Source: Microbacterium invictum (GTDB taxonomy: Bacteria > Actinomycetota > Actinomycetes > Actinomycetales > Microbacteriaceae). From it: a stretch of 64,000 bases of DNA. Numbering within the stretch: the first letter of the stretch is position 1; every line of letters starts with the position of its first letter. The position numbers and the translations under genes were made by a program. The notes under the pieces are model-generated. The model was not told where the DNA came from, did no database searches, and saw nothing but the letters and a program-made list of their open reading frames with translations. The stretch is from contig NZ_JACIFH010000001.1 of NCBI RefSeq assembly GCF_014197265.1, positions 1,364,001-1,428,000 on the forward strand. The letters are read 5' to 3'. Below, one piece after another: positions 1 through 8,610 of the stretch.

Positions 1-141
1 GTACGCGTAGACGAGGGAGTGGGTGACCTGCTCCTTCGCCTTGCGGTACAGGCGCGAACGCTGTCCGCGGTAACCGGAGGCGCGCTCGAGGATGACGCGA
101 CGCTTCTTGTGGGCGTTTACTGCCCGCTTGACTCTAGCCAT
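1..141 (-). CDS. rplT: 50S ribosomal protein L20, N-terminal part (runs off the window)
   Basis: The first 47 codons of L20 are present. The start [15 protein letters not shown] and the motif [17 protein letters not shown] are typical of this 23S-rRNA-binding large-subunit assembly protein. The rest lies beyond base 1. It is the last gene of the leftward infC-rpmI-rplT operon and starts 45 bases after the rpmI stop. In other bacteria these genes are regulated together through L20 or IF-3; no L20-binding structure was identified here. Confidence 0.95.
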   Translation of the reverse strand, partial: MARVKRAVNAHKKRRVILERASGYRGQRSRLYRKAKEQVTHSLVYAY

Positions 142-186
142 TTCTTCTGTTTCCTAGCTTGTCTTGAACTCAGTGTGCGTCGGCGC

Positions 187-381
187 TCAGCGACCGAGGA
201 GCTTCTTGGCGACCTTCGCGTCACCGGGAGCGAGGACCTGCTCGCCGTTGAGGCGGCGCTTGCGCTTGCTGGCCTTGCCCTCGAGGTTGTGGCGCATGCC
301 GGCCTGCTGCTTCATGAGCTTGCCGCTACCGGTGGCCTTGAAGCGCTTCTTGGCACCCGAGTGGGTCTTCTGCTTCGGCAT
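187..381 (-). CDS. rpmI: 50S ribosomal protein L35
   Basis: A 64-residue, very basic protein starting [15 protein letters not shown], with the L35 core [15 protein letters not shown]. Length and sequence match bacterial L35, a structural protein of the large ribosomal subunit. It sits between infC (82 bases upstream) and rplT (45 bases downstream) on the same strand, the classical order. Nothing unusual is seen. Confidence 0.97.
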   Translation of the reverse strand: MPKQKTHSGAKKRFKATGSGKLMKQQAGMRHNLEGKASKRKRRLNGEQVLAPGDAKVAKKLLGR

Positions 382-463
382 TTCTCTTCCTTCGTTGTGG
401 TTCCCGCGGGGCGGGAGTCTGCGGGGCGTCTACTCGGAGGGAGCAGTCGCGGGTTCGGCACCG

Positions 464-1054
464 TCAGCGGGAGCTGTGCGGGCCCTGGCGAGCGGCTTCC
501 TTGTTCGCCGCGCGGGCGGCGTTTTGTTCCGTCTTCACCTCGGACTTGTTCTTGTGCGGTCCGATCACCATCACCATGTTGCGGCCGTCGATCGTCGGGT
601 TGGACTCGACGCTGCCGAACTCGGCGACATCCTCGGCGAACTTGCGGAGCAGGCGCACACCCTGCTCGGGCTTCTGCTGCTCGCGACCGCGGAACAGGAT
701 CATGGCCTTGACCTTGTCACCGGATTTGAGGAAGCCCTCAGCGCGCTTGCGCTTGGTCTGGTAGTCGTGGGCGTCGATCTTGAGCCGGAACCGGACCTCC
801 TTGAGGACCGTGTTCGCCTGGTTGCGTCGCGCTTCCTTGGCCTTCTGCGCTGCCTCGTACTTGAACTTCCCGTAGTCCATGATCTTGACCACGGGGGGCT
901 TCGAGTTGGGGGCAACCTCGACCAGGTCGAGCTCGGCCTCCTGGGCAAGACGCAGGGCGGCTTCGATGCGTACGACGCCGACCTGCTCTCCGTTGGGACC
1001 CACGAGGCGGACCTCGGGGACGCGGATGCGCTCATTGGTGCGGGGATCGCTGAT
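464..1054 (-). CDS. infC: Translation initiation factor IF-3, AUC start codon
   Basis: IF-3 binds the 30S subunit, prevents premature 50S joining and proofreads start codons. The N domain is residues 1-75 ([16 protein letters not shown] to [13 protein letters not shown]), then a basic linker, then the C domain ([22 protein letters not shown] to [12 protein letters not shown]) and a charged tail. I place the start at ATC (1052-1054), because a strong AGGAG lies exactly 6 bases upstream (1061-1065) and the family homology begins here. The longer reading from a GTG at 1129 adds 25 residues unlike IF-3. Rare AUU/AUC starts on infC are known to give autoregulation by IF-3; that this holds here is inference. 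196 residues. Confidence 0.93.
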   Translation of the reverse strand: MSDPRTNERIRVPEVRLVGPNGEQVGVVRIEAALRLAQEAELDLVEVAPNSKPPVVKIMDYGKFKYEAAQKAKEARRNQANTVLKEVRFRLKIDAHDYQTKRKRAEGFLKSGDKVKAMILFRGREQQKPEQGVRLLRKFAEDVAEFGSVESNPTIDGRNMVMVIGPHKNKSEVKTEQNAARAANKEAARQGPHSSR

Positions 1055-1205
1055 GCGGAACTCCTCTTCGTGCGGGAACGGCCACCGGGACACAGGGCTG
1101 CATCTCGGGCGGAAGAGAGTCACGTCCACCCCGCACGATGCGCGCGCATCGGCATAAAGTGTTCTGCACCCTGGCTACCCCGGACGCATGACGGCCGGGG
1201 CGGAG

Positions 1206-1233
1206 TGCATAACCCGGTAGCCTGGAACGGCAA
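1206..1233 (-). promoter_or_regulatory. Candidate promoter of infC-rpmI-rplT
   Basis: On the minus strand TTGCCG (1228-1233) is followed after 16 bases by TATGCA (1206-1211), about 150 bases before the infC start. It resembles a vegetative promoter and is the best match I see in the gap between infC and the divergent DUF1844 gene. It is a pattern match only. Confidence 0.3.
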
Positions 1234-1310
1234 GCGCGGGTGGGATGTGATCCTCTTTCGATCCGGAGTAGAACACTCCGGTGCCCGCATAGTCTATCAG
1301 AGAGCAGCAC

Positions 1311-1706
1311 GTGGACACGATCTCCCCTTCCCCCGGTCCGGACGACGAGCGCCAGGCTCGCTGGGAAGAACAGGAGAAGGCCTCCGAGGCGGCCACACGC
1401 GACATCGCGGACGTTCCCGCGGTCGAGGTGATCACCACCACGGCCGTGCACCTGATGAGTGCGGCGGCGGTCAAGCTCGGCCTGGCCGACGATCCCGACG
1501 CGCAGATCGACCTCGACGAGGCGCGCAAGCTCATCAACGCGCTCGCGGGACTCATCACCGCGGGTGCCCCGGAGATCAGCAGTGCGCATGCCTCGCCGCT
1601 GCGCGACGGGCTGCGATCGTTGCAGCTGGCGTTCCGGGAGGCCTCGGTCATCCCCGACCCGATCGGCAAGGGGCCGGGCGAGAAGTGGACCGGGCCCGTC
1701 AACTGA
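1311..1706 (+). CDS. DUF1844 domain protein
   Basis: A 131-residue protein starting at GTG. After an acidic, proline-rich first 30 residues it carries the DUF1844 core: [19 protein letters not shown], then a helical [17 protein letters not shown] segment and a [16 protein letters not shown] helix. Small DUF1844 proteins are common next to infC in actinobacteria; their biochemical role is not established. The gene is divergent from infC across about 250 bases and convergent with the SseB-family gene. The GTG start is the only good in-frame start before the domain. Confidence 0.8.
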   Translation: MDTISPSPGPDDERQARWEEQEKASEAATRDIADVPAVEVITTTAVHLMSAAAVKLGLADDPDAQIDLDEARKLINALAGLITAGAPEISSAHASPLRDGLRSLQLAFREASVIPDPIGKGPGEKWTGPVN

Positions 1707-1738
1707 CTCCGGGTTCCGGGCTCCGAGGGCCGGGCTCC

Positions 1739-1803
1739 GGGATTGTCGTTTTCGGCCAAGAGCGGGGACCCCTGCACCCCGATTGTCCGAAAACGACAAT
1801 CCC
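1739..1803. repeat. Perfect 17-bp inverted repeat between convergent genes
   Basis: GGGATTGTCGTTTTCGG (1739-1755) recurs as its exact reverse complement at 1787-1803, with a 31-base loop. The loop also holds a third GATTGTC (1781-1787). It lies between the stops of the DUF1844 and SseB-family genes and could act as a bidirectional terminator or be a dispersed palindromic element. Confidence 0.8.
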
Positions 1804-1837
1804 TCCGCCCTCGCGGCGTCGGTGAAGCGGGCGGGGG

Positions 1838-2623
1838 TTACGGGGCGTCGCGGAGGAGTTTCACGGTCAGGGAGTCGACCAGGACGGCGATGCGGTCGTC
1901 GGCGGCCCAGCGGGCCGCAAGGCGCTGCAGCACGGCATCCAACTCCTCCTTGTCGAGTCCGTCGATCAGGTGCAGCCGCACGATGAGCTCGGGGCCGCGC
2001 AGGCGCGCGGCGGGATCGCCCGGTGCGACCGACAGGTCGAGGACGGCCAGCTCTCCCCCGATGCTCTGCTGCAGGCCGGCGAACACCTCCGGCGACTGAT
2101 CGGCCGGCTCCCACGGCTGCCCCTGGCCGATCGCCCATACGGCGGGCCGGCGCAGCACGAACTCGGTCGGCGAGCCGGGGTCGATCACGATCAGATCGGT
2201 GTCGTCGGCGGCGGCCGACAGCGCGGTGCGCACGCCGTCCGCGGGCACCGGCCGGGCGTTGGCGTCCCAGGCGGACATGGCCGCGACCGAGGTGAACACC
2301 GGCAGCACGCGCCTGCCGTCAGGGGCGGCGACGGTCACGATCGCGAGCTCCTGGGTCTTGTCGACGGTCAGTCCGGTCGGGCCGACGCCCTCGTCGCCCT
2401 TCTCCGCCACGAGCGGGATCAGCAGTCGCGCGGTCCGGTAGGCCTCGACGACGGCGACGGGGTCGCCGTCTCCGTCGCGGAACGAGAGGAGAGCCGCCAG
2501 CAGGGCTGCGTCGGCCGATCCGTCGTCGTGGGAGTGCGGGTTCGTCTCGAAGCTGCGCCCGGCCCACGGCTGGCCGGCCGAATCGCCGGGCGGCTCGCAG
2601 GAGCGGTCAGTCTCCGGCGACAT
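1838..2623 (-). CDS. SseB-family protein
   Basis: 261 residues from the ATG at 2623. The middle matches the SseB N-terminal-type domain: [60 protein letters not shown]. The C-terminal third is a second alpha/beta region. SseB domains occur in proteins of uncertain, probably protein-binding, function. I chose the ATG at 2621-2623, preceded by GAGG, because upstream codons lie deep inside priA. The gene overlaps the end of priA by 17 bases in another frame, so it is probably translationally coupled to the histidine operon, but no role in histidine synthesis is implied. Confidence 0.75.
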   Translation of the reverse strand: MSPETDRSCEPPGDSAGQPWAGRSFETNPHSHDDGSADAALLAALLSFRDGDGDPVAVVEAYRTARLLIPLVAEKGDEGVGPTGLTVDKTQELAIVTVAAPDGRRVLPVFTSVAAMSAWDANARPVPADGVRTALSAAADDTDLIVIDPGSPTEFVLRRPAVWAIGQGQPWEPADQSPEVFAGLQQSIGGELAVLDLSVAPGDPAARLRGPELIVRLHLIDGLDKEELDAVLQRLAARWAADDRIAVLVDSLTVKLLRDAP

Positions 2624-3353
2624 CCAGCGCCTCGGCGAGCGTGAACGCACCCGCATACAGGGCCTTGCCGACGATCGCGCCCTCGACGCCCAGCGGCACC
2701 AGTTCGCGCAGCGCGATGATGTCGTCCAGGCTCGACACGCCGCCTGAGGCGACGATCGGCTTGGCGGTGCGGCTCGTCATCTCGCGCAGCAGCTCGAGGT
2801 TCGGGCCGCGCAACGTGCCGTCCTTGGTCACATCCGTGACGACGTAGCGACGGCATCCTGCTTCTTCGAGGCGCGCGAGCACCTCCCAGAGGTCGCCGCC
2901 CTCCTTCGTCCAGCCACGGGCGGCAAGGGTCGTGCCGCGCACATCGAGTCCGACAGCGATCGCGTCGCCGAAACGCGCGATGACATCTGCCGCCCATTCC
3001 GGGTTCTCCAGCGCCGCCGTGCCGAGGTTGACGCGGCTCGCGCCGCTGTCCAGCGCCGCCTCGAGGGACTCGTCGTCGCGGATGCCGCCTGACAGCTCCA
3101 CCTGCACGCCCTTGAGGTGCTTGATGGTCCGGCGCAGGATCGCGGTGTTCTCACCGCGACCGAAGGCCGCGTCGAGGTCGACGAGATGGATCCACTTCGC
3201 GCCGCCGTTCGCCCAGTTCAGGGCCGCCTCGACGGGGTCGCCGTAGCCGGTCTCGGTGCCGGCCTCACCCTGCGTGAGACGCACGGCCTTGCCGCCCGCG
3301 ACATCGACGGCAGGCAGCAGGATCAGTTCAGGAGTCGACGCGAAATCGTTCAT
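2607..3353 (-). CDS. priA: Phosphoribosyl isomerase A (HisA; probably bifunctional HisA/TrpF)
   Basis: A 248-residue (beta-alpha)8 barrel. Half-barrel phosphate motifs are visible: [13 protein letters not shown] at the N-terminus, [44 protein letters not shown] and [10 protein letters not shown]. HisA isomerises ProFAR to PRFAR. In many actinobacteria the same enzyme, named PriA, also performs the TrpF step of tryptophan synthesis. Whether a separate trpF exists here cannot be seen. The ATG at 3353 begins the homology ([17 protein letters not shown]). It lies 50 bases downstream of hisH in the leftward hisC-hisB-hisH-priA run. Confidence 0.93.
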   Translation of the reverse strand: MNDFASTPELILLPAVDVAGGKAVRLTQGEAGTETGYGDPVEAALNWANGGAKWIHLVDLDAAFGRGENTAILRRTIKHLKGVQVELSGGIRDDESLEAALDSGASRVNLGTAALENPEWAADVIARFGDAIAVGLDVRGTTLAARGWTKEGGDLWEVLARLEEAGCRRYVVTDVTKDGTLRGPNLELLREMTSRTAKPIVASGGVSSLDDIIALRELVPLGVEGAIVGKALYAGAFTLAEALDVAGD

Positions 3354-3403
3354 TGTTCCCCGGGGAGTGTGATCGCACGCCCAATGGCGCACAAGCCGAC
3401 AGC

Positions 3404-4054
3404 CTACTCGGACTGCGGCAGCGACTCGATCCAGTTGGCGAGCAGGCGGATGCCGGCTGCTCCCGACTTCTCCGGGTGGAACTGGGTCGCCGACAGCGGC
3501 CCGTTCTCGACGGCGGCGAGGAACGGCGTGCCGTAGTCGCACCAGGTCAGCGCCGGCGCCGCGAAGGGACGCATGGTCTCCAGCGTCCAGTGCTGCGCGC
3601 CGAACGAGTGCACGAAGTAGAACCGCTCGTCCTCTATGCCACGCAGCAGCACCGAGCCCTCGCCGGCACGCACGGTGTTCCAGCCCATGTGCGGCAGTAC
3701 CGGAGCGTCGAGTTCGGTCACTGCGCCGGGCCACTCCCCCATGCCCTCGGTGTCGACGCCGCGCTCGACGCCGTGCTCGAAGAGGATCTGCATGCCGACG
3801 CAGATGCCGAGCACGGGGCGCCCGCCCGCGAGGCGTCGCCCGATGAGCTCATCGCCGTGGCCTGCGCGCAACGCGGCCATGACCGCGCTGAACGCGCCGA
3901 CACCGGGCACCACGAGGCCGGCCGCGTCCTGGATCAGACCGCGGTCTGCGGTCAGCCGCGCGTCGGCTCCGGCGGCGGCGAGGGCCTTGACGGCGGAGTG
4001 GACGTTGCCCGACCCGTAGTCGAGGACCGCGACGATGGGCGCCGGTGCGGTCAC
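3404..4054 (-). CDS. hisH: Imidazole glycerol phosphate synthase, glutaminase subunit
   Basis: 216 residues, GTG start. A class I glutamine amidotransferase: oxyanion strand [13 protein letters not shown], nucleophile elbow GICVGMQ, and the catalytic His-Glu in TQFHPEKSG near the C-terminus. It supplies ammonia to HisF in the fifth step of histidine synthesis. The GTG overlaps the hisB stop by four bases (GTGA), so translation is probably coupled. hisF is not in this window. Confidence 0.95.
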   Translation of the reverse strand: MTAPAPIVAVLDYGSGNVHSAVKALAAAGADARLTADRGLIQDAAGLVVPGVGAFSAVMAALRAGHGDELIGRRLAGGRPVLGICVGMQILFEHGVERGVDTEGMGEWPGAVTELDAPVLPHMGWNTVRAGEGSVLLRGIEDERFYFVHSFGAQHWTLETMRPFAAPALTWCDYGTPFLAAVENGPLSATQFHPEKSGAAGIRLLANWIESLPQSE

Positions 4055-4662
4055 AGGGCGCCCTTCGTGCTCGGGATGCCGGAGACCAGCGGGTCGAGCG
4101 CTTTGGCCTGGCGGAACGCGCGTGCGAACGCCTTGAACTCCGCTTCGGCGATGTGGTGCGGGTCGCGCCCGCCGAGCACCGTCACATGAACGGTGAGGGC
4201 TGCGTTGAAGGAGATGGCCTCGAACACGTGACGCACCAGCGACCCGGTGAAGTGACCGCCGATGAGGTGATGCTCGAATCCGGCGGGCTCGCCGGAGTGC
4301 ACGAGGTAGGGCCGCCCGCTGATGTCGACCACGGCCTGCGCGAGCGCCTCGTCGAGGGGCACCAGTGCGTCGCCGTAGCGGGAAATGCCGGATTTGTCTC
4401 CGAGGGCCTCGCGGATCGCCTGACCGAGGACGATCGAGATGTCCTCGACGGTGTGGTGCGCGTCGATGTCGGTGTCGCCCGACGCGCGGACGGTGAGATC
4501 GGTCAGCGAGTGCTTCGCGAAGGCGGTGAGCATGTGGTCGAAGAAGGGGACTGTGGTGTCGATCCGGCTCGTGCCGGTGCCGTCGAGGTCGAGTTCCAGT
4601 TCGACGGTGGACTCGCTCGTCGCTCGGCGGATGCTGGCCGTACGTGACCCGGTGCTGCTCAT
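4051..4662 (-). CDS. hisB: Imidazoleglycerol-phosphate dehydratase
   Basis: 203 residues. This Mn-dependent dehydratase makes imidazole acetol phosphate. Metal-binding repeats are seen: [36 protein letters not shown], then [21 protein letters not shown] and [18 protein letters not shown]. Length matches the monofunctional enzyme with no HisB phosphatase domain, as usual in actinobacteria. The gene lies 40 bases downstream of hisC and overlaps hisH by four bases. Confidence 0.96.
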   Translation of the reverse strand: MSSTGSRTASIRRATSESTVELELDLDGTGTSRIDTTVPFFDHMLTAFAKHSLTDLTVRASGDTDIDAHHTVEDISIVLGQAIREALGDKSGISRYGDALVPLDEALAQAVVDISGRPYLVHSGEPAGFEHHLIGGHFTGSLVRHVFEAISFNAALTVHVTVLGGRDPHHIAEAEFKAFARAFRQAKALDPLVSGIPSTKGAL

Positions 4663-4702
4663 GCCCCGAGTCTATCGAGGCGCGGGCGGACGGGACGAGC
4701 GG

Positions 4703-5776
4703 TCAGACCGATGCCAGCGCGTCGAGGAAGGCCGTCGTCTCCTGCTCTGTCCCGGCGCTGACACGGAGGCTGCGCGGGATGCCGACGTCACGGATCAGCA
4801 CGCCCTGGTCATACAGCGCCTGCCAGGTCGCGGCCGGGTCCTCGACCCCGGAGAACAGGACGAAGTTGCTCCAGCTCTCGTGCGGGGTGTAGCCGAGCGC
4901 CTCGACGGTCGCCGAGATGCGGTCGCGCTGCGCGACGATCTCGTCGACCATCTGCAGCATCGTCGGTGCGTGGCGCAGCGCCGCCGAAGCCGCCGCCTGC
5001 GTGAGCGCACTCAGGTGATAAGGCAGGCGCACGAGGCGCAGCGCATCGATGACCGCCGGGTCGGCGGCCAGATAGCCCACCCGCGCGCCGGCGAAGGCGA
5101 AGGCCTTGCTCATGGTGCGCGAGACCACGAGACGCTCGCGGCCGGGCAGCAGCGTCAGCGCGGAGCGCTCCTCGCGCGGCGCGAACTCCCAGTACGCCTC
5201 GTCGACGATGACGATGCCGTGGCTGGCGTCGTACACCGCCTCGATCACGTCCAGTGGCAACGGCGTACCGGTGGGATTGTTCGGGGCGCACAGGAAGACG
5301 ATGTCGGGGCGAGCACCATCGACCTGTGCCGCGGCATCCTCCGTGCTCAGGGTGTAATCGACGCCGCGTACGCCTGCCAGGAACTCGGCGCCGGTCGCCC
5401 GGGTCAGCAGCGGATACATCGAGTAGGTCGGCGCGAAGCCGAAGGCGGTGCGGCCCGGTCCGCCGAACGCCTGCAGCACATGCTGGAGGACCTCGTTCGA
5501 CCCGTTCGCCGCCCAGATCTGGTCACGGGTGAGGCTGTGTCCGAGGTAGTCCGCGAAGCCCTCACGCAGAGCGGTGAACTCGCGGTCGGGGTAACGATTG
5601 ATCTCGCCCAGCGCCTGACCGATGCCGTCCAGGATGTCATCGGCGACCTCGGGCGGCACCGGGTGGGTGTTCTCATTGACGTTGAGGGCGACCGGCAGCG
5701 GCACCTGCGGGGCGCCGTACGGTGTCAGGCCGCGGAGGTCATCACGTATCGGAAGGTCTTCCAGACGAGCAGTCAC
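4703..5776 (-). CDS. hisC: Histidinol-phosphate aminotransferase
   Basis: 357 residues, class I/II PLP-dependent aminotransferase. Seen: VALNVNENTHPVPPEV at the N-terminus, LCAPNNPTGTPL, VDEAYWEF, the PLP lysine in SRTMSKAFAFAGARVGY, and RLPYHLSALTQAAASAAL. It converts imidazole acetol phosphate to histidinol phosphate. It is the first gene of the leftward histidine run; hisG and hisD are not nearby. Confidence 0.94.
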   Translation of the reverse strand: MTARLEDLPIRDDLRGLTPYGAPQVPLPVALNVNENTHPVPPEVADDILDGIGQALGEINRYPDREFTALREGFADYLGHSLTRDQIWAANGSNEVLQHVLQAFGGPGRTAFGFAPTYSMYPLLTRATGAEFLAGVRGVDYTLSTEDAAAQVDGARPDIVFLCAPNNPTGTPLPLDVIEAVYDASHGIVIVDEAYWEFAPREERSALTLLPGRERLVVSRTMSKAFAFAGARVGYLAADPAVIDALRLVRLPYHLSALTQAAASAALRHAPTMLQMVDEIVAQRDRISATVEALGYTPHESWSNFVLFSGVEDPAATWQALYDQGVLIRDVGIPRSLRVSAGTEQETTAFLDALASV

Positions 5777-5800
5777 CCTTCCATGCTAGGCCCGCGCGGG

Positions 5801-6172
5801 TCAGCCGCCGACGGTGTACTCAGCCGGGATCGCGATGGTCTGCCCGGCGTCGATCCCGGCACCGGGCAGCGCGTTGAGCCGCATGATCGCATCGACGACG
5901 TCGCGCGGGTCGGAGGCCGGCGCCACCTGCTCGGCGATCGACCACAGCGACTCGCCGGGCATGACCGTCACCGTCGCGAAGGAGCCGGCCTCCGCGCCGG
6001 ACGCGGAGGATGCGATGGCTCCACCGCCGGAGATGACGGCGATGCTCAGGGCGACGGCGGCCGGGACCGATGCCAGGGTCGCCAGCACGCGGCGGCCACG
6101 GGTGGTGAGTCGCAGCCGCGTCTGACGTGCCGCGGGGATCCGATGGATGCCGGCGATGTCGATGGTGGTCAT
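5801..6172 (-). CDS. LysM-domain membrane protein next to lexA (probable SOS cell-division inhibitor)
   Basis: 123 residues. A basic N-terminus, one membrane segment (about 29-53) and a single extracellular LysM domain (about 65-116: VTVMPGESLWSIAEQVAP to DAGQTIAIP). The same layout and position next to lexA is seen in mycobacterial ChiZ (Rv2719c), corynebacterial DivS and Bacillus YneA, which delay division during DNA damage. The start at 6172 was preferred over the adjacent ATG at 6175 because AGGAGG is then 4 bases away. The candidate SOS box at 6260-6273 could repress both this gene and lexA. Function inferred from context. Confidence 0.75.
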   Translation of the reverse strand: MTTIDIAGIHRIPAARQTRLRLTTRGRRVLATLASVPAAVALSIAVISGGGAIASSASGAEAGSFATVTVMPGESLWSIAEQVAPASDPRDVVDAIMRLNALPGAGIDAGQTIAIPAEYTVGG

Positions 6173-6207
6173 CATTCCTCCTGTGGCGGGCCCGAGGGCC
6201 GGTGTCA

Positions 6208-6254
6208 GAGATTCGCACCCGGCGCCTCGGCCGGGAGGGTCGGGTGCGAATCTC
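6208..6254. repeat. 14-bp inverted repeat in the LysM-lexA intergenic region
   Basis: GAGATTCGCACCCG (6208-6221) and its exact reverse complement (6241-6254), 19 bases apart, lie between the divergent LysM gene and lexA, just left of the candidate SOS box. It could be an additional operator or a leader hairpin of the LysM transcript. Confidence 0.7.
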
Positions 6255-6259
6255 TATTC

Positions 6260-6273
6260 CGAATGTATCTTCG
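6260..6273. promoter_or_regulatory. Candidate SOS (LexA) box between the LysM gene and lexA
   Basis: CGAATGTATCTTCG has the outer CGAA-N6-TTCG arms of the actinobacterial LexA operator (CGAACNNNNGTTCG) with both inner positions changed. It lies 88 bases before the LysM start and 168 bases before lexA, with TAGAGT nearby. A stronger copy is found upstream of recA at 18726-18742. Confidence 0.5.
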
Positions 6274-6441
6274 AGCTGGTAGAGTGTCAAGTGGTAGCCG
6301 GATCGGAGATCGAATCGCCCGCGACACGCGGATGCTTGTCGGCCGACTCGTCCGTCACCGGATACCGTTTCGATGAGAAGAGCCCATCACCTACCTCCGA
6401 CATTCGAAGTCGGGACCGAGGGCCGCGAGAAGGAGCGGGAC

Positions 6442-7107
6442 ATGACCGACAAGCCGCAGACACGCCGGCGCAAGAGCCTCAGCGACAAGCAGGTGGCGAT
6501 CCTCGAGGTGATCCAGCGTTCGATCGCGCGCCACGGATATCCGCCGAGCATGCGCGAGATCGGCGACGCCGTCGGGCTGAAGTCGCTGTCGAGCGTCACG
6601 CACCAGCTCAACCAGCTCGAGCTGAGCGGGTACCTGCGGCGCGACCCCGGCAAGACCCGCGCGATGGAGGTCCTCATCGACCTCCCGGGGTTGAACGGGG
6701 AGAACCCCGATGACGGAGCGCCCACCGTCGGCGATGCCGCGCTGGTCCCGCTCGTGGGTCGCATCGCCGCCGGCGTGCCCATCACGGCCGAGCAGCAGGT
6801 GGAGGAGATCTTCCCGCTGCCGCGTCAGCTCGTGGGCAAGGGCGAGCTGTTCATGCTGAAGGTCAGCGGCGAGTCGATGATCGACGCCGCGATCTGCGAT
6901 GGCGACTGGGTCGTCATCCGCTCGCAGTCCACCGCCGACAACGGCGAGATCGTGGCGGCGATGCTCGACGGCGAAGCGACCGTCAAGACATTCCGTCAGC
7001 GCGACGGCCACACGTGGCTGCTGCCGCGGAACTCGGCGTTCGAGCCGATCCTCGGCGACGATGCCACCGTTCTCGGCAAGGTCGTGGCCGTACTGCGCGC
7101 GGTCTGA
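6442..7107 (+). CDS. lexA: LexA repressor
   Basis: 221 residues. N-terminal winged helix-turn-helix (14-75: [33 protein letters not shown]). C-terminal S24 peptidase domain with cleavage site Ala110-Gly111 (GRIAAGVPI), nucleophile Ser145 (VSGESMID) and general base Lys182 (ATVKTF). It represses the SOS regulon and self-cleaves on RecA filaments. The start at 6442 has AAGGAG 6 bases upstream; an in-frame ATG at 6373 would add 23 unrelated residues. Divergent from the LysM gene. Confidence 0.96.
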   Translation: MTDKPQTRRRKSLSDKQVAILEVIQRSIARHGYPPSMREIGDAVGLKSLSSVTHQLNQLELSGYLRRDPGKTRAMEVLIDLPGLNGENPDDGAPTVGDAALVPLVGRIAAGVPITAEQQVEEIFPLPRQLVGKGELFMLKVSGESMIDAAICDGDWVVIRSQSTADNGEIVAAMLDGEATVKTFRQRDGHTWLLPRNSAFEPILGDDATVLGKVVAVLRAV

Positions 7108-7199
7108 CGGCCTGCTCGGCTCACCCTCTGCGGGCGATCGCTTCCGCCAGGAGGGTGAGACCTGTGCACCGTGCCCTCCCCCTGCCGCACAATGGGCCC

Positions 7200-8585
7200 A
7201 TGAGCCAGAGCGCCGCCGCCGACGCGGACCTCACCGTCCGCCTCGCCGAACTCGAAGCTGAGAACGCGCGATTGCGCGCCGGGGCGGTCACCGACCGCGC
7301 GTTGAAGGAGCCTGCGGGCACCCGCTGGCGAGGGTTCTTCTCAGGGCTGTGCATCGTCATCGCCGCCATCCTCGTGCCGATCTCGATCGTGAGCGCGTGG
7401 GCGCGTGTTCAACTGGTCGATGAAGACGCCTTCGTCAGCACTCTCGCCCCTCTGGTCGATGATCCCGCGGTACAGGATCTCGTCATCACCGAGGCGATGG
7501 AGGCGATCAATGCGCAGGTCGACTTCGCCGAACTGACCGGCGAGGTCTTCGATGGCGTCGTCGATCTCGGCGTCGGTCCGCGCGCCGAAGCCGCCCTGCG
7601 CCTGCTCCAGCAGCCCGCCGCGGACGGCCTGCAGAACCTCGTGGGTTCAGCAGTCACCACGGTCGTCGAGTCGGACGCCTTCTCGGACGTCTGGGCGACC
7701 ACGGTGCGCGGCGTCCATCGTGCGCTCACCCTGGCATCCACCTCCGACGGCGGCGGCGTCGTCGTGATGACGTCCGACGGGGTCGGCATCCAGCTGGCAC
7801 CGATCATCGCGCAGGTCAAGCAGAACCTCGAAGAGCGCGGCGTGGGCATCGCGTCGCTCATCCCGGTCGTGGACCGGACGATCATCATCGGCTCGGGCGA
7901 GACGCTGACGACGATCCGCACGGCCTATGCGATCGCGGAGACTGCCGGCTGGTGGCTGCCTGTGATCACCCTCGCCCTGTTCGCGCTCGGCATCCTGCTG
8001 GCGCGGCGTCGCAGCGTCGGCATCCTGGGCACCGGCGTCGGACTCGCTGTCGGCGCAGGCGCGTTGGGTGCGACGCTGGGGATCGGCGGCACCGCCATGG
8101 GCATGGCGGCAGCGCAGCTCGATCTCTCACCCAGCGCGCTCGACGTGATCTACCGCCAATTGGTCGACGACATGACCCAGACCGCCTGGGTGCTCGCCCT
8201 GTTCGGAGTCTTCGTCGCCGTCCTCGGCTGGGTGATGGGACGCTCCCGCGCCGCCCGCAGCACCCGCGGAGCCGTCCATTCGCTCAACGCCTCGGCACGG
8301 GCGGGCTTGGCCGCACGCGGTCTGCGCACCGGCGGGTTCGGAACCTGGATCGGCGCGCATCGCGTGTTCGTGCGCAGCGTCATCGCGGTGCTCGCCGTGC
8401 TCTGGCTGTTCCTGCTGCGACCCCTCTCCCTGAGCGAGATCGTGCTCGTGCTCGTGGTCGCCTTCGGTGTGGCATGGGTGCTCGAGCTGCTGCAGCGCCG
8501 CGACGACGACGCGGTGGTCGCCGAGGTTCATGACGACGCGTCAGACCCGGAGGAACCCACAGTGGCGACGGGTATCCGCGCGTAG
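7200..8585 (+). CDS. Conserved integral membrane protein, function unknown
   Basis: 461 residues, start ATG 7200. After about 40 residues that include a short heptad-like helix (LTVRLAELEAENARLRAG), a first membrane span (about 48-70) is followed by a roughly 200-residue extracytoplasmic region. Five further spans follow in the C-terminal half (WWLPVITLALFALGILLA, the glycine-rich VGILGTGVGLAVGAGAL, TAWVLALFGVFVAVLGW, VFVRSVIAVLAVLWLFLL, EIVLVLVVAFGVAWVLELL), ending in an acidic tail. I do not recognise a named family with certainty. It is co-directional with lexA and the S9 peptidase. Confidence 0.8.
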   Translation: MSQSAAADADLTVRLAELEAENARLRAGAVTDRALKEPAGTRWRGFFSGLCIVIAAILVPISIVSAWARVQLVDEDAFVSTLAPLVDDPAVQDLVITEAMEAINAQVDFAELTGEVFDGVVDLGVGPRAEAALRLLQQPAADGLQNLVGSAVTTVVESDAFSDVWATTVRGVHRALTLASTSDGGGVVVMTSDGVGIQLAPIIAQVKQNLEERGVGIASLIPVVDRTIIIGSGETLTTIRTAYAIAETAGWWLPVITLALFALGILLARRRSVGILGTGVGLAVGAGALGATLGIGGTAMGMAAAQLDLSPSALDVIYRQLVDDMTQTAWVLALFGVFVAVLGWVMGRSRAARSTRGAVHSLNASARAGLAARGLRTGGFGTWIGAHRVFVRSVIAVLAVLWLFLLRPLSLSEIVLVLVVAFGVAWVLELLQRRDDDAVVAEVHDDASDPEEPTVATGIRA

Positions 8586-8610
8586 ACGCACCGCCGCGTA
8601 GCGTGGAGTC

